This document shows positions 17,442 through 28,548 of a stretch of DNA of 64,000 nt, piece by piece; within the stretch, counting starts at the first letter, position 1; each line of letters begins with the position of its first letter. The position numbers and the translations under genes were made by a program. Where the stretch lies: positions 384,569 through 448,568 of the forward strand of contig NZ_WXYN01000016.1 of the NCBI RefSeq assembly GCF_016881065.1, read 5' to 3'. The DNA comes from Planococcus soli (GTDB taxonomy: Bacteria; Bacillota; Bacilli; Bacillales_A; Planococcaceae). The notes under the pieces were generated by a model. It had not been told where the DNA came from. It worked only from the letters and a program-made list of their open reading frames with translations, and did no database searches.

Positions 17442-18005
17442 ATGAAGATTTTATTAGTAGACGGAACGATTCTCGGGAGCAAAACCGGCGCCATTTTGGA
17501 GCAGGTGCAGACCTATATTCAAGAAATCGCTCCTGAAATGGAATTGAAGATTTTAAAGCTGGCCGATTACGACCATCAGTTTGTTGATGGGCGTCCGCTT
17601 GGCGAATACAATGACAGCATGCAGGAAATCGTCCGCCGCTTTGAAGACGCAGACGGCTACATCATCGCGTCGCCGATCTTCCAAGGGTCGATTCCAGGTG
17701 TCCTGAAAAACACATTTGATATGCTGCATCCGCGCACAATGCGCTATAAGCCGGTCTCCATCGTGGCGAATGGCGGCACGTATCAGCATCACTTAGTCAT
17801 CGAAAACCAGCTCAAGCCGATTCTCGATTACTTCCGCTGCCTAGTGACGCCGAACTACGTCTACACACACACGAGCCATTTCGACGACACCAACACCATC
17901 ATCAACGAAGACGTCCACAACCGCCTGCGCGAATTGTCACGCGTCTTCGTGCAATACGCCGAGATGAGCAAGCATTTGTCGAAGGAAACGCTGGATAATC
18001 CATGA
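17442..18005 (+). CDS. NADPH-dependent FMN reductase family protein
   Basis: 187-aa flavodoxin-like flavoprotein. The FMN phosphate loop is DGTILGSKTGAI (residues 8-19), and the family motif SPIFQGSIPGVLKNTFD (about residues 77-93) binds the isoalloxazine ring. Members reduce FMN, quinones, azo dyes or metals using NAD(P)H. Strong GAGGAGG before the ATG. It is a single gene closed by a terminator and immediately followed by a 21-bp repeat array. Confidence 0.9.
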   Translation: MKILLVDGTILGSKTGAILEQVQTYIQEIAPEMELKILKLADYDHQFVDGRPLGEYNDSMQEIVRRFEDADGYIIASPIFQGSIPGVLKNTFDMLHPRTMRYKPVSIVANGGTYQHHLVIENQLKPILDYFRCLVTPNYVYTHTSHFDDTNTIINEDVHNRLRELSRVFVQYAEMSKHLSKETLDNP

Positions 18006-18011
18006 TTGATT

Positions 18012-18042
18012 GAAAAAACCTCCCTTTTGGGGAGGTTTTTTT
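18012..18042 (+). terminator. Intrinsic terminator after the flavin reductase
   Basis: Stem AAAAACCTCCC with GGGAGGTTTTT around TTTTG, then a T run. Confidence 0.9.
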
Positions 18043-18047
18043 GAGTT

Positions 18048-18152
18048 TATGATCCGCTGTGATTGAAATATGTTCCGTTAGCCTGGAAATACGATCCGTT
18101 GCAACGCATTTACGACCCATTGCGTTATAAATACGATTCTGCTGCCTATTTG
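18048..18152 (+). repeat. 21-bp-period repeat array, family A, left copy (5 units)
   Basis: Five head-to-tail units start at 18048, 18069, 18090, 18111 and 18132, each exactly 21 bp. The first eight bases follow TAYGWTCC (TATGATCC, TATGTTCC, TACGATCC, TACGACCC, TACGATTC); the remaining 13 vary, often ending in AAA. The array starts 6 bases after the flavin reductase terminator and runs over the stop codon of the convergent NERD gene. The copy at 19179 has the same unit order. Confidence 0.85.
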
Positions 18153-19090
18153 GTTTTATTCCGCAGGTCCATCTCCGGAATCAAATACCTGAGGCTTCTA
18201 TGGGTACCAACAGTTTCGAAACCGCAGCGTTTTAGTATTTTCACTGCATTCGATCTTGATTCCAGCTCTGTGAACCTTCGGAATTCCTGATTGGATATAG
18301 TGTCTCCAACCAACAGGCGATAATCTTGCAATGCCAATAAATGAGCATCCTGCTGCCTATTGCTGCAATTCAGGCAACGCCAAAAATCGCGGGAATAAAC
18401 CATTTTCGAAAAAGAGCAGGCGGAACAAAAAACACCGGTTTGTAATGGGTAAGGTATGGGTTCGGACTTATAGGGTACGGGAGGACATTGGTGTGCCAGA
18501 AGAAGATCACATAGTTGAGGAACGTCAAATGAAGGATAGGCGTTGTACTGTTCGATCAGTTGATCTAATACGAATGGCAATCCGGAGAGGTGGATAACTC
18601 GTCGTTCAACAGCTTCGAGTTTAAGGATGCTGGAGGGATTGGTAAACACAACGATCCCGACAACAGGAATCGTGTGATTTGTCAGTTGCCGAATCTTTTT
18701 TTCATGGCGATACAGCTGATCGTCCGGATTTCTCATGCCTATTGATTCAGAGTGCAATGTACGGGTAAATTGCCGTGTCGTTCCGTCCATTTCAATGACT
18801 CCACCGATATTTTTAATTTCGATGATGGCAATGAATTTCGAAAAGACGCAGATGGCATCCATTTGATGAGAAGGAGTGACATAATCGGGGATAACTCTGA
18901 AAATTTCATCGCTCGTATAATCGAGCCAAATCCGGTCAAACCAGGTTTCACCGGCATACCCGGCAGTCCAGGTCCTTACTTTTTCTTTTAGATCAGCATA
19001 GGCTGGGTGATAGGAAGGGGTTCGCGCCAGCAGTGCTTCCAAATAGATAAGGATATCGGGACGTCGGCGTTCAATCAGTTGCAAAAACAT
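18146..19090 (-). CDS. NERD domain (nuclease-related) protein with zinc ribbon
   Basis: About 314 aa. The N-terminal NERD domain (about residues 40-150) has GYAGETWFDRIW and the Asp/Glu-x-Lys core in DAICVFSKFIAIIEIKN, like restriction-endonuclease-fold nucleases. The C-terminal part has a Cys4 ribbon (CSAC then CLNC, about residues 220-245) that could bind nucleic acid. The start is uncertain: two adjacent ATGs at 19093 and 19090 follow AAAGGA very closely; a TTG 51 bases further upstream has no SD. Function unknown. The gene is bracketed by homologous 21-bp repeat arrays, which is unusual, and it lies between unrelated housekeeping genes. Confidence 0.82.
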   Translation of the reverse strand: MFLQLIERRRPDILIYLEALLARTPSYHPAYADLKEKVRTWTAGYAGETWFDRIWLDYTSDEIFRVIPDYVTPSHQMDAICVFSKFIAIIEIKNIGGVIEMDGTTRQFTRTLHSESIGMRNPDDQLYRHEKKIRQLTNHTIPVVGIVVFTNPSSILKLEAVERRVIHLSGLPFVLDQLIEQYNAYPSFDVPQLCDLLLAHQCPPVPYKSEPIPYPLQTGVFCSACSFSKMVYSRDFWRCLNCSNRQQDAHLLALQDYRLLVGDTISNQEFRRFTELESRSNAVKILKRCGFETVGTHRSLRYLIPEMDLRNKTK

Positions 19091-19178
19091 CATTCCTTTC
19101 AAGAGAGTTGAAACAAATACAGCCTTGCCGGTGAATGAAATCAAGAATATTTTGATTTTATTTTGGAGTAGGTAGCTT

Positions 19179-19283
19179 TACGATCCACTGGTAATGAAAT
19201 ACGTTCCGTTAGATCTGAAATATGATCCGCAGGTGTGCAAATGCGTTCCATTGAACAAGAAATACGATTCTGATGCATCTTTT
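19179..19283 (+). repeat. 21-bp-period repeat array, family A, right copy (5 units)
   Basis: Units start at 19179, 19200, 19221, 19242 and 19263 with cores TACGATCC, TACGTTCC, TATGATCC, TGCGTTCC and TACGATTC. Unit by unit it matches the left array: unit 2 shares CGTTCCGTTAG-like sequence and unit 5 ends the core in TTC in both. It sits between the 5' end of the NERD gene and topB, in the same orientation as the left copy, so the two form direct repeats 1,131 bp apart. Confidence 0.85.
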
Positions 19284-19339
19284 TCCTTTAAAATCAGAAA
19301 ATGTTACAATAACCACATCAGAAATGAGGGTGAATTCAA

Positions 19340-21499
19340 ATGAAATCAGTAGTTTTAGCAGAAAAGCCGTCCGTGGCGCGTGATATTGCGCGCGTTCTTG
19401 GGTGCGAACAAAAAGGAAACGGGTACCTGGAAGGCAAGCAGTATATCGTCACGTGGGCGCTTGGCCACTTGGTGACGCATGCGCAGCCGGAGCAATATGA
19501 CAACGACTTCAAGGAATGGAAGATGGACACGCTGCCGATCATTCCAAAACCGTTCAAGCTCGTACCGATCAAGCAGTCGATGAAGCAGTTCAACGCCGTC
19601 AAGTCGCTCTTGCAGCGCGGCGATGTCAACGAAGTCATCATCGCGACAGATGCCGGGCGCGAAGGCGAACTTGTAGCGCGCTGGATTCTGGAGAAAACGA
19701 ATACACGCAAGCCGGTGAAGCGGCTGTGGATTTCGTCGGTTACCGACAAAGCCATTAAAGACGGTTTCCAAAACCTGAAGGACGGCCGCGCTTACGAGAA
19801 TTTATTCGAAGCAGCTGTGGCGCGTGCAGAAGCGGACTGGGTCGTCGGCATCAATGCGACGCGCGCGCTGACCGTCAAATACAATGCGCAATTGTCGACG
19901 GGCCGGGTGCAGACGCCGACGCTGGCAATGATTGCCGAACGTGAACAGCAAATCCGCAATTTTCAGCCGAAGCCGTATTACGGCATGCAAGCTGTCACAG
20001 ACAAAGCCGCCTTCACCTGGACGGACGGCAACTCGACGCAATCCTTCGATAAGGACAAAATCGATCGCCTCTTCACAAAGCTCCAAAATACGCATGAAGG
20101 CACAGTGACGGATATCAAGATTACGCCAAAACGGCAGCCGGCACCGCCTTTATTCGACTTGACCGAACTGCAGAAAGAAGCCTACAAGCGCTATAGCTGG
20201 TCGGCGAAAGAGACGCTCAACACGCTGCAAAATTTATATGAACGCTACAAAATCGTCACCTATCCGCGGACCGACTCGAAGCATTTGACGAGCGATATGC
20301 GCGATACATTAAAAGACCGCGTCAAAGCCGTACAGATGGGGCCTTACCGCAGTCTGGCCGCAATAATTTTGAAAAATCCGGTGGCGCCGCAAAAAGGAGT
20401 CATCGACGACGCCAAAGTTTCCGATCACCACGCCATCATCCCGACGGAAGAAACGCCGCCGCTGCACGATTTGTCCGACAAAGAAATCAAACTATACGAC
20501 ATGATCGTCAAGCGCTTTCTTGCAGTATTCTATCCGCAGTATGAATATGATCAGACGACGGTCAAGCTGACTGCCGGCGGGGAAACTTTCCAGGCAAAAG
20601 GCAACACGATCCGCAATGAAGGCTGGAAACGAATCTACAAAGATGAAGACAATGACAACGATACGACGCTGCCGCCGTTTGAAAATGGCCAAAAGCTGAC
20701 GATCAAAGGCATTGCCCTAACTGACGGCAAAACCAAGCCGCCCGCTTTCTTCAATGAAGGAACGCTGCTTGGCGCCATGGAAAATCCGGCGCAATTCATG
20801 AGCGGCGAATCCAAAGAACTGATCCAGACACTCGGTGAGACGGGCGGCCTTGGAACTGTTGCGACGCGCGCAGACGTCATCGATAAATTATTCAATACCT
20901 TCCTGATCGAGAAAAAAGGCAAGGATTTGACGATTACCTCAAAAGGCCGCCAGCTGCTGGAGCTTGTCCCGGAAGATTTGAAGTCGCCGAAGCTGACAGC
21001 CGACTGGGAACAGCAACTGACCAAAATCGCCAAAGGCCAAATGAAGAAAGAAGCATTTATGACAGAAATGATCGCCTTTGCCGAAAAGTCGGTGTCGGAC
21101 ATCAAAAAGAGCGACAAGAAATTCAAGCATGACAACATCACCGGCAAAATGTGCCCGGATTGCGGCAAACCGCTTCTTGAAGTCAACGGCAAACGCGGCA
21201 AGATGAACGTCTGCCAGGACCGCGACTGCGGCTACAAAAAGCAGGTAGCGATGCAGACCAACGCGCGCTGCCCGAACTGCCACAAAAAGCTTGAAATGCA
21301 AGGCGAAGGAGACGGCAAGATTTTCGTTTGCAAATGCGGGCACCGCGAAAAACTGTCTGCCTTTGAAAAACGCAAAAAATCCGGCCAGTCCAAAGCCAAT
21401 AAAAAAGACGTCAATAAATACTTGAACCAGCAGGACGAGGCGCCGCAAAATACCGCGATGGCGGATGCGCTGAAAAAGCTATTGGGCCAAACCGAATAG
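19340..21499 (+). CDS. topB: DNA topoisomerase III
   Basis: 719-aa type IA topoisomerase that cuts and passes single DNA strands to decatenate replication and recombination intermediates. TOPRIM domain with [14 protein letters not shown] at the N-terminus and [10 protein letters not shown] near residue 100 (metal-binding acids). Catalytic tyrosine Y308 in YPRTDSKHL. The C-terminus carries two zinc-ribbon-like clusters (CPDCGKPLL with [10 protein letters not shown], then CPNCHKKLE with CKCG), where shorter B. subtilis-type TopB proteins often vary. Start supported by GAGGGTG upstream. The YbaK gene follows closely and may be co-transcribed. Confidence 0.95.
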   Translation: MKSVVLAEKPSVARDIARVLGCEQKGNGYLEGKQYIVTWALGHLVTHAQPEQYDNDFKEWKMDTLPIIPKPFKLVPIKQSMKQFNAVKSLLQRGDVNEVIIATDAGREGELVARWILEKTNTRKPVKRLWISSVTDKAIKDGFQNLKDGRAYENLFEAAVARAEADWVVGINATRALTVKYNAQLSTGRVQTPTLAMIAEREQQIRNFQPKPYYGMQAVTDKAAFTWTDGNSTQSFDKDKIDRLFTKLQNTHEGTVTDIKITPKRQPAPPLFDLTELQKEAYKRYSWSAKETLNTLQNLYERYKIVTYPRTDSKHLTSDMRDTLKDRVKAVQMGPYRSLAAIILKNPVAPQKGVIDDAKVSDHHAIIPTEETPPLHDLSDKEIKLYDMIVKRFLAVFYPQYEYDQTTVKLTAGGETFQAKGNTIRNEGWKRIYKDEDNDNDTTLPPFENGQKLTIKGIALTDGKTKPPAFFNEGTLLGAMENPAQFMSGESKELIQTLGETGGLGTVATRADVIDKLFNTFLIEKKGKDLTITSKGRQLLELVPEDLKSPKLTADWEQQLTKIAKGQMKKEAFMTEMIAFAEKSVSDIKKSDKKFKHDNITGKMCPDCGKPLLEVNGKRGKMNVCQDRDCGYKKQVAMQTNARCPNCHKKLEMQGEGDGKIFVCKCGHREKLSAFEKRKKSGQSKANKKDVNKYLNQQDEAPQNTAMADALKKLLGQTE

Positions 21500-21546
21500 G
21501 GTGGTATGCTGTGGAGAACAGAACTTCGAAGCAAGGAGAATTCGCC

Positions 21547-22038
21547 GTGGCTAAGAAAATTGCAAAAACCAATGCAGCACGCATGCTCGACAAAGAGAAT
21601 GTTCCTTATGAATTGCTCAACTACAGCACGGAAGACGGCAAAGTGGATGGCGTTTCTGTTGCCGCCAAAATTGGCTTTTCTGCCGACCTTGTCTATAAAA
21701 CATTGGTGGCGATTGGGGCGTCGAAACAGCCTTATGTTTTCGTCATCCCTGTTGCCCAAGAACTGGATTTGAAAAAAGCGGCAAAGGCGGCTGAAGAAAA
21801 GAAAATCGAGATGGCGCCGGTCAAAGACATCCTGGCACTGACAGGTTACGTTCGCGGCGGCTGTTCTCCGGTTGGAATGAAAAAACCGTTTCCGACTTTT
21901 GTTTCGTCTGAAGCTGAGCAGTTGCCTGAAATGATCGTTTCTGCCGGCAAAATCGGCATGCAGCTGAAACTGGCTCCGGCCAGGCTCGCAGCTGCTACAA
22001 ATGGCCAATTTGCTGAGTTGACAGTGCCAAGTCAATAA
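21547..22038 (+). CDS. ybaK: YbaK/EbsC-type Cys-tRNA(Pro) deacylase
   Basis: 163-aa cytoplasmic trans-editing enzyme. YbaK hydrolyses Cys-tRNA(Pro) mischarged by prolyl-tRNA synthetase. Family features are the KTLVAIG strand, the catalytic-core lysine region and the [14 protein letters not shown] loop (about residues 100-113). GTG 21547 is chosen because AGGAGA lies 7-8 bases before it; an earlier in-frame GTG at 21511 would add 12 atypical residues. A terminator follows the stop codon. Confidence 0.88.
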   Translation: MAKKIAKTNAARMLDKENVPYELLNYSTEDGKVDGVSVAAKIGFSADLVYKTLVAIGASKQPYVFVIPVAQELDLKKAAKAAEEKKIEMAPVKDILALTGYVRGGCSPVGMKKPFPTFVSSEAEQLPEMIVSAGKIGMQLKLAPARLAAATNGQFAELTVPSQ

Positions 22039-22041
22039 AGC

Positions 22042-22075
22042 ATCCATCCATTCTTTTTGAATGGGTGGATTTTTC
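22042..22075 (+). terminator. Intrinsic terminator after ybaK
   Basis: Stem ATCCATCCATTC with GAATGGGTGGAT (one G-T pair) around five T, followed by a T run. Confidence 0.85.
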
Positions 22076-22104
22076 ATATCACAATAGAAGAAAGAAGGAT
22101 TTGG

Positions 22105-22746
22105 ATGAAGCGTTCGCTGTTTTACCGCTGGTTGTTTTTTATTGTCGGATTGGTTGTGCTGGCTCTTGGGTTTACCATGACCATCAAAGGAAGCAGGTTG
22201 GGCATTGGCCCATGGGATGTACTGCATGTCGGACTGTATTTGAATTTCGGTTTGACGATCGGAACCTGGTCTGTCATTGCTGGTTTTACGCTAATCGCTT
22301 GTACGGCTTTCTTCACACGGAAGATCCCGCAGGTTGGCACCTTTTTGAACATGCTGCTGGTTGGCATATTTATCGATATTTTTAATTTTCTCATTCCAGA
22401 TATTCAGACGCTGGTCGGACAAATCCTGATTTTATCAGCTGGCATTGTCGTTTCGGGGTATGGCGTAGGCCTGTACGTATCGCCGAAAATCGGGGCAGGG
22501 CCGCGGGACAGCCTGATGATGCTGCTGGTCAATAAAACAGGGTTCAGCATCAGCGTGGTTCGGGCAGGCATCGAAGTGGGTGTTGCGTTGCTCGGTTGGC
22601 TGCTCGGTGGACCGGTAGGCGTCGGAACCATTGCGGTCGCCTTGCTGACGGGCAGAATTGTCCAAGTTTCCTTGCCGCAATTTGAAAAGCTGCTGGTGAC
22701 GCTCATCGGCAAAAAAGAAGAGGTTCCACCTATTCTCAAAATTTGA
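22105..22746 (+). CDS. YczE/YyaS/YitT family membrane protein
   Basis: 213-aa protein with five to six membrane helices. The repeated motif GSRLGIGPWDVLHVGL (about residues 24-39) and KIGAGPRDSLMMLL (about residues 125-138) shows the internal duplication typical of YczE-like proteins. In B. subtilis YczE supports post-translational activity of surfactin and sfp-dependent systems, but the molecular role of the family is not settled. ATG 22105 follows GAAGGAT; earlier in-frame starts overlap the terminator. Expression probably depends on read-through or an unrecognised promoter. Confidence 0.82.
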   Translation: MKRSLFYRWLFFIVGLVVLALGFTMTIKGSRLGIGPWDVLHVGLYLNFGLTIGTWSVIAGFTLIACTAFFTRKIPQVGTFLNMLLVGIFIDIFNFLIPDIQTLVGQILILSAGIVVSGYGVGLYVSPKIGAGPRDSLMMLLVNKTGFSISVVRAGIEVGVALLGWLLGGPVGVGTIAVALLTGRIVQVSLPQFEKLLVTLIGKKEEVPPILKI

Positions 22747-22758
22747 ATGGTGAATCTA

Positions 22759-22812
22759 AGGGCTAAGCGAAGCAGGAAGGCAGGTGTTCTTTGCCAGGCG
22801 TCCTGCAGAGCA
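22759..22812 (+). repeat. Dispersed hairpin repeat, copy 1
   Basis: Begins GGGCTAAGCGAAGCAGGAAG and folds through GCAGGA pairing with TCCTGC. Related copies lie at 49161-49220 (reverse orientation) and 62008-62072. Non-coding, between the YczE-like gene and the yrrT operon promoter. Confidence 0.6.
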
Positions 22813-22859
22813 AAGTCAAAAGTCGTAAAAAACATGAATTCAGACACCAAACGCTATAG

Positions 22860-22917
22860 TTGAAACCTCCATTCTGATATGTTATAAATAAAACCGAGTA
22901 ACTCTATTGGTTTTATT
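22860..22917 (+). promoter_or_regulatory. yrrT-luxS-mccAB promoter with inverted-repeat operator
   Basis: TTGAAA (22860-22865), 17 bases, TATAAA (22883-22888), preceded by TGT as an extended -10. Starting inside the -10 box is a 9-bp inverted repeat, AATAAAACC (22887-22895) and GGTTTTATT (22909-22917), spaced by 13 bases and covering the likely start point, as expected for a repressor site. In B. subtilis the homologous operon is repressed by CymR; I cannot say whether this sequence is a CymR site. Confidence 0.65.
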
Positions 22918-22942
22918 GAATATAAACAAAAGGAGCATTTTT

Positions 22943-23578
22943 ATGGGAAGAGAATTTGTGGGAATATTTGATGAGTGGGTTCATACGTATGACGATTCAG
23001 TGAGTGGAAAAGACGAGGAGTACAGGGATGTATTCGTAAAATATAATGAGATTCTGCAGGCAGTAGCCGATGGAGCAATTGGACCGGTTGTAGAGTTTGG
23101 TGTCGGAACCGGCAATTTGACCGAAAAACTTTTGGCCAAAGGGCTGGAAGTGGTAGGGGTTGAACCAAACAAATCAATGCGGGAAGCAACAGCAGAAAAA
23201 ATTGCTGATTTAAAAGTTATCGATGGAGATTTTTTAGAATTTAAGACAAAGATCAAACCGCAAAGCTTTGTCAGCTCATACGCGTTCCATCACTTGACGG
23301 ACGCCGAAAAAGCACAAGCTTTCAAAATTTACGCGGAGCAATTGCCGGCAGGCGGAAAAGTGGTTTTTGCGGATACCTTGTTTGCTTCAGAGAGCGCTAA
23401 AAAGGAAATCATTGCATTTGAACAAACAAGAGGTCATGCTAATCTAGTAGAGGACTTGAACCGTGAATATTACACGACGGTTCCTGTCATGGAAAAACTG
23501 GCCACTGATGCAGGGTTTACGGTAAAATTGTCGAAGATGAACAATTACGTATTTCTGATTGACGCAACTAAAAAATAA
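22943..23578 (+). CDS. yrrT: YrrT-like SAM-dependent methyltransferase
   Basis: 211-aa class I methyltransferase. The SAM-binding motif VVEFGVGTGNLT is at about residues 50-61, motif II with VEPNKSMR follows, and YAFHHLTDAEK matches the post-motif region. The MGREF start, length and position as first gene of the mcc operon all match B. subtilis YrrT, a putative methyltransferase of unknown substrate tied to the activated methyl cycle. ATG 22943 has AAAGGAG upstream. The luxS gene follows after 12 bases. Confidence 0.88.
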   Translation: MGREFVGIFDEWVHTYDDSVSGKDEEYRDVFVKYNEILQAVADGAIGPVVEFGVGTGNLTEKLLAKGLEVVGVEPNKSMREATAEKIADLKVIDGDFLEFKTKIKPQSFVSSYAFHHLTDAEKAQAFKIYAEQLPAGGKVVFADTLFASESAKKEIIAFEQTRGHANLVEDLNREYYTTVPVMEKLATDAGFTVKLSKMNNYVFLIDATKK

Positions 23579-23590
23579 GGAGCGATTTAG

Positions 23591-24064
23591 ATGAAAAAAA
23601 TGAATGTTGAAAGCTTTAACTTGGACCACACAAAAGTAGTAGCGCCGTATGTACGTCTGGCAGGAGAAAAAACTGGAGCCAAAGGCGATACGATCCGCAA
23701 ATACGATATCCGTTTCAAGCAGCCGAACAAAGAACACATGGATATGCCTGGGCTTCATTCGCTTGAGCATATGATGGCTGAACATAGCCGCAACCATTCG
23801 GAAGACATTGTCGACATTGGGCCGATGGGCTGCCAAACTGGCTTCTACTTGTCTGTCATCAACCACGACGATTATGATGATGTTCTCCGCATTTTGGAAA
23901 ACACATTAAAAGATGTCATCGAAGCAGATGAAGTGCCGGCCTGCAATGAAGTGCAATGCGGTTGGGCTGCAAGCCATAGCCTTGAAGGGGCAAAAGAGTT
24001 AGCACGTGAAATGCTGGCGAAAAAAGACCAATGGCGCCAAGTTTTCGCAGATGAAGCGATCTAA
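23591..24064 (+). CDS. luxS: S-ribosylhomocysteine lyase
   Basis: 157-aa metalloenzyme that splits S-ribosylhomocysteine into homocysteine and DPD, the precursor of autoinducer-2. Metal ligands His56 and His60 in HSLEH and Cys123 in QCGW, catalytic Cys81 in [10 protein letters not shown]; the 42-residue Cys spacing equals that of B. subtilis LuxS. In B. subtilis this slot holds mtnN (which makes the LuxS substrate) and luxS is elsewhere; here luxS has taken the place, putting homocysteine production directly before the enzymes that use it. Confidence 0.97.
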   Translation: MKKMNVESFNLDHTKVVAPYVRLAGEKTGAKGDTIRKYDIRFKQPNKEHMDMPGLHSLEHMMAEHSRNHSEDIVDIGPMGCQTGFYLSVINHDDYDDVLRILENTLKDVIEADEVPACNEVQCGWAASHSLEGAKELAREMLAKKDQWRQVFADEAI

Positions 24065-24075
24065 GGAGAATAACG

Positions 24076-26141
<2,066 letters not shown>

Positions 26142-26147
26142 GTGACT

Positions 26148-26180
26148 AACCGCCTATGCCAGGCGGTTTCTTCTTTTTCT
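26148..26180 (+). terminator. Intrinsic terminator of the yrrT-mccB operon
   Basis: AACCGCCT pairs with AGGCGGTT across a 5-base loop, followed by TCTTCTTTTTC. Confidence 0.8.
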
Positions 26181-26347
26181 CTTTTCCTTTTCCAAATCTT
26201 TTTAACTAACGGCAAGCCAGAAATATAACTCTAACCGCCTGTAATTTCGTGACTCGAAATATATCTTCTTCCCTATTCTTCGGACTATTCTGACATGGTA
26301 AGATTTCCAAAGAAATAATATTCTGACAGTTTGGAAGGAGATGCAAC

Positions 26348-28456
26348 ATGAAGAACAGCAAATGGGTATCGATTTTATCGGCTAGTGCGTTAACCCTGTC
26401 TTTATTCGCGCCAGCAGCTGCAGCGGCACCAACCGAGGCAGTACCAACAGCGAATGACTGGAACAGTGAAAGGTACGGGGACCGGATCGATATCGATCAA
26501 AGCCTGAATGAGTTGACGCAAGATGCAAATTTCAAAAAAGAAGCGGATAAAAAGATTAAAGCGCAGGCTGATGAAGTGGCTGACGGAACGACTGATGCAC
26601 TAGCTGATGATCCATTTACATATGATGGCGGAACCAAACTGTTCTTGGACCGCAATTTAAGTTTTAAAGAATTTACACTGCGCAGTGTTGGGGACAATGT
26701 GGAAATTTGGGTTGCCAAAGACTTGGCATACGGACCGGACAACCCGAAACCGGCTGATGTGGTGACACAGGCTCAGGTGGATAAATTGAAATCTGAATTC
26801 GACAGCAACATCTATCCGGTTGCGACTGATTTCTTCGGAACGCCAGATGTATTGGATGGCACCGGTTCGCCGCTTCCTGAAATGGTTGGTCTTCCTGAAG
26901 GCTATTACGAAGGATCCGATAAAGTCATCATGCTGGTTGATAACGTTCAGGATGAAGGCTGGAACAACCCGAGCTATCCATTTTTTGTTGCCGGTTTCTT
27001 TTGGCAGACACTTGAAAATTACACAGACCGCAACATCATCACAATCGACACAAATTCATGGGAAACACGTCTTGAAAATACGTTTTTTGCAACGACAATC
27101 CATGAATTGCAGCACTTGATCCAAGCGGATAACGATGGGTCTGAAGAAACTTGGTTAAATGAAGGCATGTCAACATTCTCTGAGTTTCTTGGCGGCTATG
27201 GCCACGGTGAAGGATCGATCAACTTCTATTTGGATCATCCGGAAAACTCGCTGGTAAACTGGGATGAACATGGTACGGCAGCAACTGGACCTGAAACAAT
27301 TGCAGATTATGGGCAGGTCTACTTGTTCACTTTGTATATGTACGACAAGTTTGGCCAGGAATTCATTCGTGAGCTGGCGACAGACGGCGACAGCCAGGGA
27401 ATGGCCAGCGTTAACAAAGTGCTGCAAGACTATGGAACCAATAAGACATTCACTGAAGTTTATCAAAACTTCATGACGGCTTTAACTTTGGATAATTCAG
27501 ACGTCAGCAGTGATTACAACATCGACAGCATCGACTTGCGCAGTCTGCCGGTTGGCACGTCAGGTGAAGTACGAGGCAAAACCGTAGACTTTGAAAAAGC
27601 GAAGACTTTCGAAAAAGAAGGCGTTCCGGCATGGGGCGGTGACTTTAAAGAATTCAACTTTGGCAAAGATGTTCGCGGGTTGGAATTTGACGGTGTCGAT
27701 TTTCTTCCACTGCAATGGGAGACTGCTGCAAATCCATTAGATGCTTCTGAACAAGTATTGCACGCCAACAACGGCGACGAAGCGGACCAGGCATTGATTT
27801 TTGGAGCAACGGTTCCGACTGATAACCCGGAGCTGGCGTTCGACCATTATTACGATATTGAAGAAGGCTGGGATTATGCCGTAGTTCAGGTTTCCACTGA
27901 CAATGGCGAAACATGGACTTCTCTTGAAAATGACAACACGCGCAGTGATGTCGTGGAAGAGGGTTACCCGACAATCAAGGAAAATGTGCCAGGTTTCACT
28001 GGCCACAAATTGGATTGGTCTACAGAAACATTTGATCTTTCAGCGTATGCTGGGCAAGACGTATTGGTGTCATTCCGGAACTTGACCGATTGGGGCTATA
28101 ACGATACTGGATGGTTCATCAAAAACGTTCAATTGGGTGATTTCTCGGCTGACGGATCTTCAACAGAGGCTTTCCAGTCATTGGGCCAATTGAAAGGCGA
28201 CTATGTAAACTTCACCACAACATTTATCCAAACGAAGAAAAACGGCAAGGAACGCGTCTTCCATATCGATCCTTATAACGTAACGGAAAAAGAGGCGCTT
28301 GATTTGCAACAGGTGCTTCGTGAAGGCAATGTCAAAATGATCACTTCCTATGCTGCTGAAGAAGGTCAGCGTGAAGCGAAAGAATTCACGTATGAAGTAA
28401 TCTATAAGCAGGACAACCCAAACAAGGGCAAAAGCAATAACAAAGGCAAAAAATAA
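26348..28456 (+). CDS. Secreted zinc metalloprotease (M6/M30-like, immune inhibitor A type)
   Basis: 702 aa. A signal peptide (about residues 1-27, ending in an Ala-rich APAAAAAP) directs export. The catalytic region has HELQH (His252 to His256) with NEGMS (Glu272 as likely third ligand) in the arrangement of hyicolysin-type M30 and related gluzincins. The C-terminal half (about residues 430-600) contains YAVVQVSTDNGETWTSL and FIKNVQLGD blocks typical of the jelly-roll domain in immune-inhibitor-A proteases. The tail is Lys/Asn/Gly rich. It would degrade proteins outside the cell. Single gene with its own terminator. Confidence 0.85.
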   Translation: MKNSKWVSILSASALTLSLFAPAAAAAPTEAVPTANDWNSERYGDRIDIDQSLNELTQDANFKKEADKKIKAQADEVADGTTDALADDPFTYDGGTKLFLDRNLSFKEFTLRSVGDNVEIWVAKDLAYGPDNPKPADVVTQAQVDKLKSEFDSNIYPVATDFFGTPDVLDGTGSPLPEMVGLPEGYYEGSDKVIMLVDNVQDEGWNNPSYPFFVAGFFWQTLENYTDRNIITIDTNSWETRLENTFFATTIHELQHLIQADNDGSEETWLNEGMSTFSEFLGGYGHGEGSINFYLDHPENSLVNWDEHGTAATGPETIADYGQVYLFTLYMYDKFGQEFIRELATDGDSQGMASVNKVLQDYGTNKTFTEVYQNFMTALTLDNSDVSSDYNIDSIDLRSLPVGTSGEVRGKTVDFEKAKTFEKEGVPAWGGDFKEFNFGKDVRGLEFDGVDFLPLQWETAANPLDASEQVLHANNGDEADQALIFGATVPTDNPELAFDHYYDIEEGWDYAVVQVSTDNGETWTSLENDNTRSDVVEEGYPTIKENVPGFTGHKLDWSTETFDLSAYAGQDVLVSFRNLTDWGYNDTGWFIKNVQLGDFSADGSSTEAFQSLGQLKGDYVNFTTTFIQTKKNGKERVFHIDPYNVTEKEALDLQQVLREGNVKMITSYAAEEGQREAKEFTYEVIYKQDNPNKGKSNNKGKK

Positions 28457-28460
28457 GTTG

Positions 28461-28490
28461 AAAGCGGACCTCGGTCCGCTTTTTCTTTTG
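28461..28490 (+). terminator. Intrinsic terminator after the protease
   Basis: AAAGCGGACC pairs with GGTCCGCTTT around TC, followed by TTCTTTT. Confidence 0.88.
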
Positions 28491-28548
28491 GAAAAAATGG
28501 CCTTATGTTAAGATGGATAAAGAATTTCGTTTTGAAAGGAAGAGGACA

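Noticed and set aside
18048-18152. CRISPR array
   Set aside because: The repeated part is only about 8 bases with 13-base variable parts, far shorter than CRISPR repeats and spacers, and no cas genes are present.
18063-18290. Frame encoding KYDPLxx heptads
   Set aside because: By-product of the family A array; it continues antisense into the NERD gene.
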